Made by a program: the position numbers and the translations under genes. This document shows positions 48,126-58,718 of a stretch of 64,000 nt of DNA, one piece after another (positions within the stretch are counted from its first letter, which is position 1; each line of letters opens with the position of its first letter). The stretch comes from Centrapalus pauciflorus (lineage: Eukaryota; Streptophyta; Magnoliopsida; Asterales; Asteraceae): positions 582,001 through 646,000 of the forward strand of contig JAANYP010003878.1 of NCBI GenBank assembly GCA_020465985.1, given 5' to 3'. A model generated the notes under the pieces. It had not been told where the DNA came from. It was given only the letters and a program-made list of their open reading frames with translations, and made no database searches.

Positions 48126-51100
48126 ATGGCATACGAGTATACTCAAAATATTAATCAACCGGCTAATATGGGGTTGTCGTTGCCTCGGGTGTCATGTTCG
48201 GTGTCTCGTGTTGGTACACCGACTTCGTCGGCTTTTACCCGGAATCCATCTTCACCACCGTGTAATGTACAAGGGTTGGGTACCACCCCCAGTGTTCCTA
48301 ATTCTGTGCATGATACACAACAATCGGCACCTTTTGGTGCGTTTTGCTCTGCTACGAGTCTGTCAACTTCCATGTCTCAGCTTCGTAGATCCAGTTCATA
48401 TTCTTTGAACCAAACTTCATCTTCATCCACCCATAACCATCAACCGTTGCACGACATAACGAACTGCGTTTCTACTGCGGGTCAAGTACAACCATCGCGT
48501 TTGCCTTGTATACAACAACGTACATTGTCTTCCTCCGTGGTTGTTGAAGGTAGAAGGCAGCTGGGTCGGCCACCTTTAAGAACGCGTTCACTTAATACTG
48601 TGTCTAATCAAACGGGCAATTCTTCGCATCGACTTCTCAACATGTCGACAAATCAAATGCTGCACCCGGCACGACGTCCAGGTAGACCTCGACGGGTACG
48701 CAACGTTTCATCTGTTGATCGCAGTGTTGTACCTCCTGTGTCTCAAGTTTTATCTGAAACTATCAACACTTTGCCTACAACAAATGTTGGTAGCACACCT
48801 TCAGGTTACTTTTCTGTCCTTTAATATCTATTACATATGACCAACTAAATTTGTGTCTTCCTATGTTTATGTGTTTCGTTTCGTACTTTTATGACCGTAG
48901 GTGTTCCTTCTTCTAATGATGATGCGCAAATGTCAATCTTGCCACCGCCTTCTGTCCTTATTTCATCAACAACTATTGTGGATGCTAATGGCACACCAGT
49001 TAATGTTAGTACATCCGAATGCAATTCTGCTCTATCAACCACATGTGTGGTGTCTACAGGTTGTCCCATTGATAGATATGGTCAGCTACAAAGTGAACGG
49101 GTCATGATCCATATGGATAGTGACCATAATAATTGTATGTCCTCAAATAGTCCACCTGACGACGTGCGTAGGCATCGTAAGTGACCATGTCCATATTTGT
49201 TTACTTTTGTAAATTTCTTGTAATGTGTTGGTCACTAATGGTTGTCGTTTTCGCTACGTCGGTGTAGGTCGTTTCTCCATTTATTCGGATAGTGGGGATG
49301 CTTCATATTGTTGTGTGCATTGTAATGCGATGTTATGGTATGGTGAGCGCACGATTAAGAGTGGCAATCCAAGAACCCCAAAATTCTCATTATGTTGTAG
49401 TGAAGGAAAGGTGCGTTTATCATATTTATTTTATGGTCCAACGTTATTAAAAGAACTTATGGATTATCGTGGTGGGCGGCGTGCGACTGTTTTTCGTGCT
49501 AACATCAAGGTCTTGAATGCAATGTTTGCGCTCACGTCAACCGGTGGGATTGTACATAGAGAGGTCAACGATGGCAAGGCCCCCTATACATTCAGATTGA
49601 ATGGACATAATCATCATCGAATCGGGTCTTTGTTGCCAACGCATCCTGATGGACGGCCTCGCTTTGCGCAGTTGTATATATATGACACTGAAAATGAGGT
49701 CGACAACCGTTTAAATGCATTAAACCAACATTTATCTTCTAATGTTGATGATACTATATTTCGTGCCTTAGTTCAGGAACTTATTTCACTGCTTAATGGT
49801 TGTAACGCGCTGGTTCAAGCATTTAGGATGGTTAAGGAGAGATTTGATGAGTCGTTGATGCATCCAGTTAGACTACGTTTGCTTGGCACACGTCAAAGGG
49901 ATGGAAGACAGTATAACTTACCGACTGCCTCAGAAGTTGCTGCCTTGATCCCTGGTGATGGCAACCCTACAGACCAGCGTGATGTAATCGTCGAGGAGCG
50001 TACCGGTGTTGTTAAGAGAATATCAGAGTTGCATCCAAGCTTCATGCCGATGCAATATCCGTTGTTGTTCCCATACGGCGAAGATGGGTTTAGTCTCGAC
50101 ATACCTTTAAATGTTCCTCAAACTATGAAGCGAAAGTTTGTCAGCCTTCAGGAATATTATTGTTTTCGCTTACAACATAGACTTAATGAAGGAAAAACGT
50201 TACATAAAGGTGGTCGATTGTTTCATACATTTGTAGTTGATGCATATGCGGCTGTTCCCGAACATGAGTTAGATTGGTATAAGCGCAACCAAAATACCAT
50301 TCGATCTGAGCTTTATAACGGTTTGCATGATCATATTGTTAATGGTGAAACCAATTGTGAGTTTGTGGGCCGAAGGGTTATACTGCCATCATCTTTTACT
50401 GGAGGCCCTAGGCATATGGTGCAACAGTATCAAGATGCGATGGCAATTTGCCGTTGGGCTGGCCCACCTGATTTACTTGTCACGATGACATGTAATCCAC
50501 AATGGTCTGAAATCAAACGACATGTGGATACAACGATTCCTGGTCAGCCAACTTGTGATCGACCAGATATCATTGCACGTATGTTTAAGATTAAACTTGA
50601 CGAATTGATGCGAGATATAAAAAAGAATAACCATTTCGGCCGGGTCAAAGCAGGTATGTCAGTTATTTCATGGTATATAAATGTTTTTCATCCTATGTTG
50701 TGTATATGACATTGGTTTGTGCTTTGCAGTTATGTATACAATTGAGTTTCAGAAACGCGGGTTGCCGCATTGTCATTGTCTTATATTCCTACACTCAGAT
50801 GATAAGATATTGTCCCCAGAAAAGATTGATGAATTCATATCTGCTGAGTTGCCTTCTGAATTAGCTGACCCAATTGCATATGATGTTATTCGCACCCATA
50901 TGATGCATGGGCCATGTGGCCTTTTGAACCCGTCGAACCCATGTATGACTAAGGATCGTTGTACCAAAGATTACCCAAAATCTTTTTGTCCGGAAACTAT
51001 TATTCAACGGGATGGATGGCCACGATACAAACGATCAGATAACGGATGTAGTGCAACGGTTGGTCGACAAGGAATTCGGCTAGATAATCGATGGGTCGTT

Positions 51101-51396
51101 CCACATAACGTTGATTTGGTTGTCAAATATGGTTGTCATATCAATGTTGAATGGTGTAGCCATGGCACGTTGGTCAAATACCTTTTTAACTATCTTAATA
51201 AAGGACCTGATCGTGCGACTGTGGTTGTTGAAGGACAGAGTAATCGAACACCTTTCCAATCCCTTGTGCAGGCTGATAATGAAATTGAAGCGTATCTAAA
51301 TTGTCGTTACATATCCGCTTCTGAAGCATGTTGGAAGTTGTTTGGGTTCGAAATGCATTATCGTTCGGTTGCAGTTGAAAGGCTTCCTTTTCATGA
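48126..51396 (+). pseudogene. Helitron RepHel gene, N-terminal and Rep part; helicase part missing
   Basis: Four exons: 48126-48804, 48901-49176, 49268-50653 and 50730-51396, with GT-AG introns of 96, 91 and 76 bases. The frame is continuous across all three. The N-terminus is disordered, with a PARRPGRPRR basic stretch; a Cys cluster (YCCVHCNAML, FSLCCSEGK) follows. The Helitron-like N domain has MQYPLLFPYGEDGF. The Rep nuclease shows LVTMTCNPQWSEI, the HUH motif GLPHCHC (50758-50778) and the two-tyrosine motif KYLFNYLNKG (51176-51205). It reads on to VERLPFH, then sequence related to the Ty3 element begins at about 51397, with a stop at 51460. The SF1B helicase half (motif GxGKT) is absent from the window. 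RepHel proteins nick and join DNA strands in rolling-circle transposition. This copy cannot encode the full enzyme. Confidence 0.92.
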
Positions 51397-51528
51397 AGTG
51401 AATAATGCGGATGACATATGGGTTGTATCAGTTGAAGTTATGATACAGATACTTTCCTAATCAGAAATTATTGTTTATAGGTATAACTTAAGATCCATAA
51501 GTTATTGAAATTATGACCTCAATTAATA
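51397..51528 (+). other. Patchwork junction of Ty3-derived fragments
   Basis: 51397-51471 is the inverse of 63336-63262, base for base as far as I compared. From about 51470 it switches and matches 63249-63266 in direct orientation (ATTGTTTATAGGTATAA). Sequence belonging to the LTR fragment with TGTAACATCCC on its minus strand follows, leading into the inverted-repeat arm. Confidence 0.7.
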
Positions 51529-53751
51529 ATTAAGTCCAAATAAATTGCAAATTACATAATCTTAAATTTTGGGATGTTACAGCTAAACAAACTTGTTACG
51601 AATTTCTCGTGATGCCGTTCGGCTTAACAAATGCACCAGCAGCATTCATGGACCTCATTCGTGTGTGCAGACCAATGTTGGATAAATCAGTTATCGTATT
51701 CATAGACGATATTCTGATTTACTCCAAAACGGAGGCTGGTCATTCTATGCATCTGCGGCAATTGCTAGAGTTACTAAGAAAAGAAAGACTCTACGCAAAG
51801 TTTTCTAAATGCGAGTTTTGGCTCAGACAGGTATAATTTCTATTATATATGTCTTGAGTTATTTTCTAAGTATTCCCTGATTTACATCAAAACTTGAACT
51901 TCTATATTGATTCTTATAGATTCAATTCCTTGGCCATGTTGTTTCTGGCGAAGGGATTTCCGTTGATCCGTCTAAAGTCGAGGCCGTTCAGAAATGGCAA
52001 ACGCCTCGCAATGCCTCAGAAATAAGAAGTTTCCTCGGATTGGCTGGTTACTACCGGCGATTCATAAAGGACTTCTCGAAGATTGCTGTACCTCTAACGA
52101 TGCTAACACGAAAGAATACTCCTTTCGTTTGGTCTGATAAACAGCAAGAGGCATTTGACATTCTGAAACAGAAGCTTATTCAAGCGCCGATCCTAGCTTT
52201 ACCAGAAGGCAATGATGATTTCGTTGTCTATAGCGATGCCTCTGGTACTGGCTTAGGATGTGTTCTTATGCAAAGAGGAAAAGTAATTGCTTACGCTTCA
52301 AGGCAATTAAAAGACTACGAGAAAAGTGCACCAACTCATGATCTTGAGTTGGCTGCCGTTACCTTTGCACTGAAGATCTGGCGTCACTATCTTTATGGGA
52401 CTCGGTGTCAGCTCTACACCGATCACAAGAGTCTCAAACATCTTTTCACTCAAAAGGATCTGAATATGAAACAGCGTCGGTCCTTGGAGCTTATCAAGGA
52501 CTATGATTGCGAGATCCTATATCATCCCGGCAAAGCTAATGTTGTCGCGGATGCTTTGAGTAGGAAAGTCTATCCAGAAAAGTGCTGCTATGCCCTGACT
52601 CCTGTAATATTCTCTTCGGATCTTATTGAAGACATCCGAGTTGCTCAAGTTGAAGCATTAAAAGAAGAGAATATTGAATCTGAAAATCTTAAAGGGTAGT
52701 TTCAATTTCTAACTCTGAATCATTTGGGACTTCAATGTCTCAAGGGAAACCGAATCTGGGTTCCTAAGTATGGTTCAATTCGCAGCACTCTTCTGTCCGA
52801 AGCTCATCAGTCCAAGTTATCTGTTCATCCTGGCAGCTCAAAGATGTACTTCGATCTGAAAGCTAATTACTGGTGGCCAGGAATGAAGAAAGACATCGGT
52901 AAGTGTGTTGAAAGCTGCAGAGTCTGTCAGATGGTAAAGGCAGAACATCAGAAACCCTTCGGGGATATGCAACCACTACCAGTTCCTGAGTGGAAGTGGG
53001 AGCATATAACCATGGACTTCATCACTAAACTGCCAAAGACCAAGAGACAGCACGACTCCATCTGGGTAGTCGTGGATCGATTAACGAAATCAGCTCACTT
53101 CATACCGATGAAAGAAACTTATTCTCTCGATAAATTGGCACAGATGTACATTACCGAGATCATCTCTCCTCATGGTGTGCCGAAATCTATTGTCTCAGAT
53201 CGTGATAGTCGTTTCACATCCAGATTTTGGAAAGCTCTACAAAACGGGATGGGTACTCGGATCTCTATGAGTACTGCTTATCATCCTAATGCAGATGGCC
53301 AGAGTGAGCGTACTATCCTAACACTAGAAGATATGCTTCGTGCCTGCGTTCTTGATCTAGGTGGTAACTGGGATGACCACTTGCCGTTGGTCGAATTCTC
53401 TTACAACAACAGTTATCATTCAACGATCAAGATGGCTCCATTTGAAGCTTTATATGGAAGAAAATGCAGAACTCCTACCTGTTGGCGTGAAACAGGTGAA
53501 TCGCCAATAGCAGGACCTGCCCTTCTACAGTTGACTCACGAAAAGATTCAACTTGTTAGAAGAAATATTCTTGAAGCTCAGAGCAGGCAGAAATCATACT
53601 ATGACAACCGGCACAGATCAATAAGTTTTGCGGTTAACGATTGGGTGATGTTGAAGGTATCTCCAATGAAGAATGTGGTAAGATTTATAAAGCGAAACAA
53701 GCTAGCTCCAAGATTCATTGGTCCGTTCAAGATTGTGGAAAAGATTGGAAA
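51529..53751 (+). pseudogene. Ty3/chromovirus-like pol fragment, plus-strand arm of the inverted repeat
   Basis: The arm starts with 54 bases of an LTR end (GGGATGTTACA at 51572-51582), then pol in mid reverse transcriptase: MPFGLTNAPAAF and FIDDILIYSK. An 89-base GT-AG segment (51831-51919) breaks the frame; removing it restores continuity. RNase H follows (VYSDASGTG, YTDHKSL, NVVADALSRK), a TAG at 52697, then the integrase zinc domain (CRVCQ) and catalytic core (SDRDSRFTS, PNADGQSER). Pol similarity ends at 53751, inside the integrase C-terminal part. Every position pairs with 110247 minus itself on the other arm. Gag, protease and the start of RT are missing. Confidence 0.9.
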
Positions 53752-53770
53752 TTTAAGATTATCTTAATAA

Positions 53771-56148
53771 TACCATCCTGTGAAGACCTTCCCTTACGGG
53801 GCAGTCCTCAGAGTCTAGGTCCCACATCATGCAATACGATATCAACCATACTAAGATAGGGTAATTAATTGCGGAATTAAAAATTACATGTACATTACAG
53901 ATTAGGATTTAAGTTACATATTTCAAAATAAAGTTATAAAAGGGTAACATCTAATCTAGTCATAACATCATACATCACATCAAGTCTACCCAGAACCACC
54001 ACGTTTACTGTCTTCCAATCAGTACCAGAAAGTTTGTTGAGTAGTGGTCTAAGAAAGCTTCAAAACTTGGATCTTGAATGACCTAAGTACTAGGTCCTGC
54101 AGGTGATTTTCCTTTGGCTTTTCCTGTAAAATATTAACGCAACATCTGTAAGCAAAGCTTAGTGAGTTTATAGATTTTCAATATTAACATGCGTGTCAAG
54201 CGGAGTCATTAGTCTTAGCTTGATATGTCTTGGCTGCCGCTACAGCCCTCATGATTGAGATATAGAATCATAGAATCGGATGATGTTCAGGCCACACTCA
54301 CGCTTAAATCGTGGGGATCAGCCACATACTGGGCTAGCTACCAGTAAGTCAATATGGCGGAACATCGGAGGTCATTACCAATTCATAAGAACTGGTGAAA
54401 TAGCCGGGTCTAGAACAATAGACCATAAAGGCTAGTCAAGCTGAATCAATCTATCAAATGTATGATCAATGATGGAAGCATATGTCTTAGAAGTCATGAT
54501 AACAATGAATCATAAAGCAAAGTCTGAAGCAATATTCAACGCAATATGAAAAGATAATCAAATAGCTATCATGATCCACTGGGCAACACCCATCTATGGT
54601 GTGCACAGGTCTCATTCCAGCTGATAAATGAATGTCAATAAATCTAACAGCAGCAATATATCTCAACCGGAATCTATGCATGTTCAATCTGAATATCTAT
54701 AACTCATAGATCTGGTCTTTGTCAAACAGATATAAAAATCTGCCACCTGAGTTATCTCAGGATTTTATCTTGTCAGTTCTGTTCTCTGTAAATCAAATCT
54801 TTGTCCCGCTTTTAAGTCTTTAAATCTTTATGTTCAGAATTTCACTGAACCTGTCCAGAATTATATCATATAATCTCATGTCAATATCATCATCATTATC
54901 ATGGAATTTCATCATCTTTTGGTCATTAAAATCTGTAATTCTATCTGATTCTGATAACTTTCAATTCATCAATCTTTTGTTTGTTCATATCCTTTATTCT
55001 TTTAAATTCTCCAAAAGTTCTCTAAATATATATAACAATATATATATTTATATAGTCATTTATTTAACTAAATTATCAAAATATAATAATTGGATTTCGG
55101 ATCACACCATTTCGGATCCACCCGGATTCGGATTCATCCGAAGTGATACATCCGGATTCGGACTAAGGTATCCGAATTGAGCATAAGTTCGAATTAGGAT
55201 CACAGAATCGAATTGGCACCGAATTCGGATCCTTCAAGATCCGAGATGCTATATCCGAAATTGGGACCAGGCCAGATCCGAATTAGAATCCGAATTGGGT
55301 ATTATCCGAATTCGGTTCTAACCGAATTCGGACTCATAACTTGCAATAATTCCCAGAAAATGTTCTTGGTGTTCTTCACATATTCATACGGATTTTGACA
55401 ATTTTATTCTAAAAATACATTTTAATAACATGCAATGTATTCTATTGTTGTAATATCATTATCTGAGTGTTTTTATACATTTTTCCCTATTAATAACATC
55501 ATATATTAATCAAGATCATCCAAAATATGAAATTTTTTTATCAAGAACATTATTTTTCATCAAAAATTCCGATTTCTACATAATTTGGATGATCCATCCT
55601 CTGATTTTTGTTTCTTTAACAACAATTAACTTAAATTCATCATAATCTCCTAAATTTATACACATGCAACACATAATTTCCACATTTTAATCTCTTGGTT
55701 TTGGTTTCTCACAAAACCGAACCAAACACTTATAAGAATCGAAATAAAATGAATTTTACCTCAAATTCTTTGTAATTTGATGTTGATTGTTGCTAATTGT
55801 AACTCCTCCTTAGCTTTAATTTCTTCAATTGATTGCACCCTTTATGAAATTTCTTGATAATTTGGTGAGATTAGCCGAGAGGTAGAGAGATATTAGAGAG
55901 AGAGTAAATCACTTAATTGTGATTTTAAATGGTCATTATTTATGTTTATATACATCATTTTATTTATTTGTGTATTTAACCCATTAAACTTTTGTATTTT
56001 ACATCTCTTTATTTTAATCATCCTTAATAATTAAAATCATAAATATATTTACTTAATATTTTCATATTCAAAATAATTAATGTAATAAAATTACATTATT
56101 TTCTCAAAGTACAAAGATTATAACTGGATCAAAAACTGGGTTGTTACA
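53771..56148 (-). repeat. LTR A (about 2.4 kb), 3' LTR of the minus-strand Ty3-like element
   Basis: On the minus strand it starts TGTAACAACCCAG at 56148, next to a polypurine tract GTGGTGGAGCCC. It ends near CAGGATGGTA at 53771; its last ten or so bases are missing or altered compared with LTR B. It shares GGGGATCAGCCAC, GGGCTAGCTACCAG and a dense cluster of CCGAATTCGG motifs (55091-55330) with LTR B. Confidence 0.75.
55091..55335. repeat. Cluster of ATTCGGA / TCCGAAT motifs in LTR A
   Basis: More than a dozen TCCGAAT or ATTCGGA motifs occur in both orientations, including several CCGAATTCGG palindromes. A matching cluster lies in LTR B at 60220-60475. Confidence 0.8.
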
Positions 56149-56185
56149 GAATGGGCTCCACCACACACAAACTTCGTCCCCGAAG

Positions 56186-58665
56186 TTAGTTATGTTCGAA
56201 CAGACTGGGATAATTAGCTTTCATAACATCTCTGGATTCCCAAGACTGATGCGAACCTTTGTGGTGTTTCCACTGGACGAGCACCATCTGTATTTCTTTA
56301 TTTCGTAGCTTCTTAGTCTTCGAGTCCAGAATACACTCCGGCTCCTCAACTACTCGAAGCTTCTCATCTATCTGCAGGTTAACATGTGGTATCTGAACTT
56401 CTCTTTCATCGGCTAAACTCTTTCGTAAATGACTAACATGGAATACAGGATGTATTCCAGCTAAGTCATTTGGTAGTTCAAGACGATAAGATTGGTTTCC
56501 AATCTTTTCCACAATCTTGAACGGACCAATGAATCTTGGAGCTAGCTTGTTTCGCTTTATAAATCTTACCACATTCTTCATTGGAGATACCTTCAACATC
56601 ACCCAATCGTTAACCGCAAAACTTATTGATCTGTGCCGGTTGTCATAGTATGATTTCTGCCTGCTCTGAGCTTCAAGAATATTTCTTCTAACAAGTTGAA
56701 TCTTTTCGTGAGTCAACTGTAGAAGGGCAGGTCCTGCTATTGGCGATTCACCTGTTTCACGCCAACAGGTAGGAGTTCTGCATTTTCTTCCATATAAAGC
56801 TTCAAATGGAGCCATCTTGATCGTTGAATGATAACTGTTGTTGTAAGAGAATTCGACCAACGGCAAGTGGTCATCCCAGTTACCACCTAGATCAAGAACG
56901 CAGGCACGAAGCATATCTTCTAGTGTTAGGATAGTACGCTCACTCTGGCCATCTGCATTAGGATGATAAGCAGTACTCATAGAGATCCGAGTACCCATCC
57001 CGTTTTGTAGAGCTTTCCAAAATCTGGATGTGAAACGACTATCACGATCTGAGACAATAGATTTCGGCACACCATGAGGAGAGATGATCTCGGTAATGTA
57101 CATCTGTGCCAATTTATCGAGAGAATAAGTTTCTTTCATCGGTATGAAGTGAGCTGATTTCGTTAATCGATCCACGACTACCCAGATGGAGTCGTGCTGT
57201 CTCTTGGTCTTTGGCAGTTTAGTGATGAAGTCCATGGTTATATGCTCCCACTTCCACTCAGGAACTGGTAGTGGTTGCATATCCCCGAAGGGTTTCTGAT
57301 GTTCTGCCTTTACCATCTGACAGACTCTGCAGCTTTCAACACACTTACCGATGTCTTTCTTCATTCCTGGCCACCAGTAATTAGCTTTCAGATCGAAGTA
57401 CATCTTTGAGCTGCCAGGATGAACAGATAACTTGGACTGATGAGCTTCGGACAGAAGAGTGCTGTGAATTGAACCATACTTAGGAACCCAGATTCGGTTT
57501 CCCTTGAGACATTGAAGTCCCAAATGATTCAGAGTTAGAAATTGAAACTACCCTTTAAGATTTTCAGATTCAATATTCTCTTCTTTTAATGCTTCAACTT
57601 GAGCAACTCGGATGTCTTCAATAAGATCCGAAGAGAATATTACAGGAGTCAGGGCATAGCAGCACTTTTCTGGATAGACTTTCCTACTCAAAGCATCCGC
57701 GACAACATTAGCTTTGCCGGGATGATATAGGATCTCGCAATCATAGTCCTTGATAAGCTCCAAGGACCGACGCTGTTTCATATTCAGATCCTTTTGAGTG
57801 AAAAGATGTTTGAGACTCTTGTGATCGGTGTAGAGCTGACACCGAGTCCCATAAAGATAGTGACGCCAGATCTTCAGTGCAAAGGTAACGGCAGCCAACT
57901 CAAGATCATGAGTTGGTGCACTTTTCTCGTAGTCTTTTAATTGCCTTGAAGCGTAAGCAATTACTTTTCCTCTTTGCATAAGAACACATCCTAAGCCAGT
58001 ACCAGAGGCATCGCTATAGACAACGAAATCATCATTGCCTTCTGGTAAAGCTAGGATCGGCGCTTGAATAAGCTTCTGTTTCAGAATGTCAAATGCCTCT
58101 TGCTGTTTATCAGACCAAACGAAAGGAGTATTCTTTCGTGTTAGCATCGTTAGAGGTACAGCAATCTTCGAGAAGTCCTTTATGAATCGCCGGTAGTAAC
58201 CAGCCAATCCGAGGAAACTTCTTATTTCTGAGGCATTGCGAGGCGTTTGCCATTTCTGAACGGCCTCGACTTTAGACGGATCAACGGAAATCCCTTCGCC
58301 AGAAACAACATGGCCAAGGAATTGAATCTATAAGAATCAATATAGAAGTTCAAGTTTTGATGTAAATCAGGGAATACTTAGAAAATAACTCAAGACATAT
58401 ATAATAGAAATTATACCTGTCTGAGCCAAAACTCGCATTTAGAAAACTTTGCGTAGAGTCTTTCTTTTCTTAGTAACTCTAGCAATTGCCGCAGATGCAT
58501 AGAATGACCAGCCTCCGTTTTGGAGTAAATCAGAATATCGTCTATGAATACGATAACTGATTTATCCAACATTGGTCTGCACACACGAATGAGGTCCATG
58601 AATGCTGCTGGGGCATTTGTTAAGCCGAACGGCATCACGAGAAATTCGTAACAAGTTTGTTTAGC
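56186..58665 (-). pseudogene. Ty3/chromovirus-like pol, minus-strand copy
   Basis: Reads from mid reverse transcriptase (58665) through RNase H and integrase to a stop at 56186. It shares the inverted-repeat arm to 56496 and then continues where the plus copy stops. The last part (PVFHVSHLRKSL and QMVLVQWKHHKGSHQSWES) has the chromodomain-like tail of Tekay/Del-type chromoviruses. The same 89-base intron-like segment (58416-58328) and the same in-frame TAG (near 57548) are present. Compared with the plus arm I saw one coding change, His for Arg at 57465. The 5' part of pol is replaced by an LTR fragment starting TGTAACATCCC at 58666. Confidence 0.9.
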
Positions 58666-58718
58666 TGTAACATCCCAAAATTTAAGATTATGTAATTTGC
58701 AATTTATTTGGACTTAAT
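56496..58718 (-). repeat. Right arm of the 2,223-bp inverted repeat
   Basis: Exact inverse partner of 51529-53751. ORF starts, the intron-like segment and both arm ends fall at coordinates summing to 110247, so I could detect no insertion or deletion between the arms. The loop is 2,744 bp and consists mainly of LTR A. Confidence 0.9.
58666..58717 (+). repeat. LTR fragment (first ~52 bp) inserted in pol
   Basis: TGTAACATCCCAAAATTTAAG is a typical plant LTR start. It directly abuts the RT coding sequence, and its inverse is in the other arm. It ends where LTR B begins. Confidence 0.65.

Noticed and set aside
48010..48408. 132-codon frame overlapping RepHel exon 1
   Set aside because: Alternative frame of the same DNA; the frame starting at 48126 joins the Helitron domains through good splice sites.
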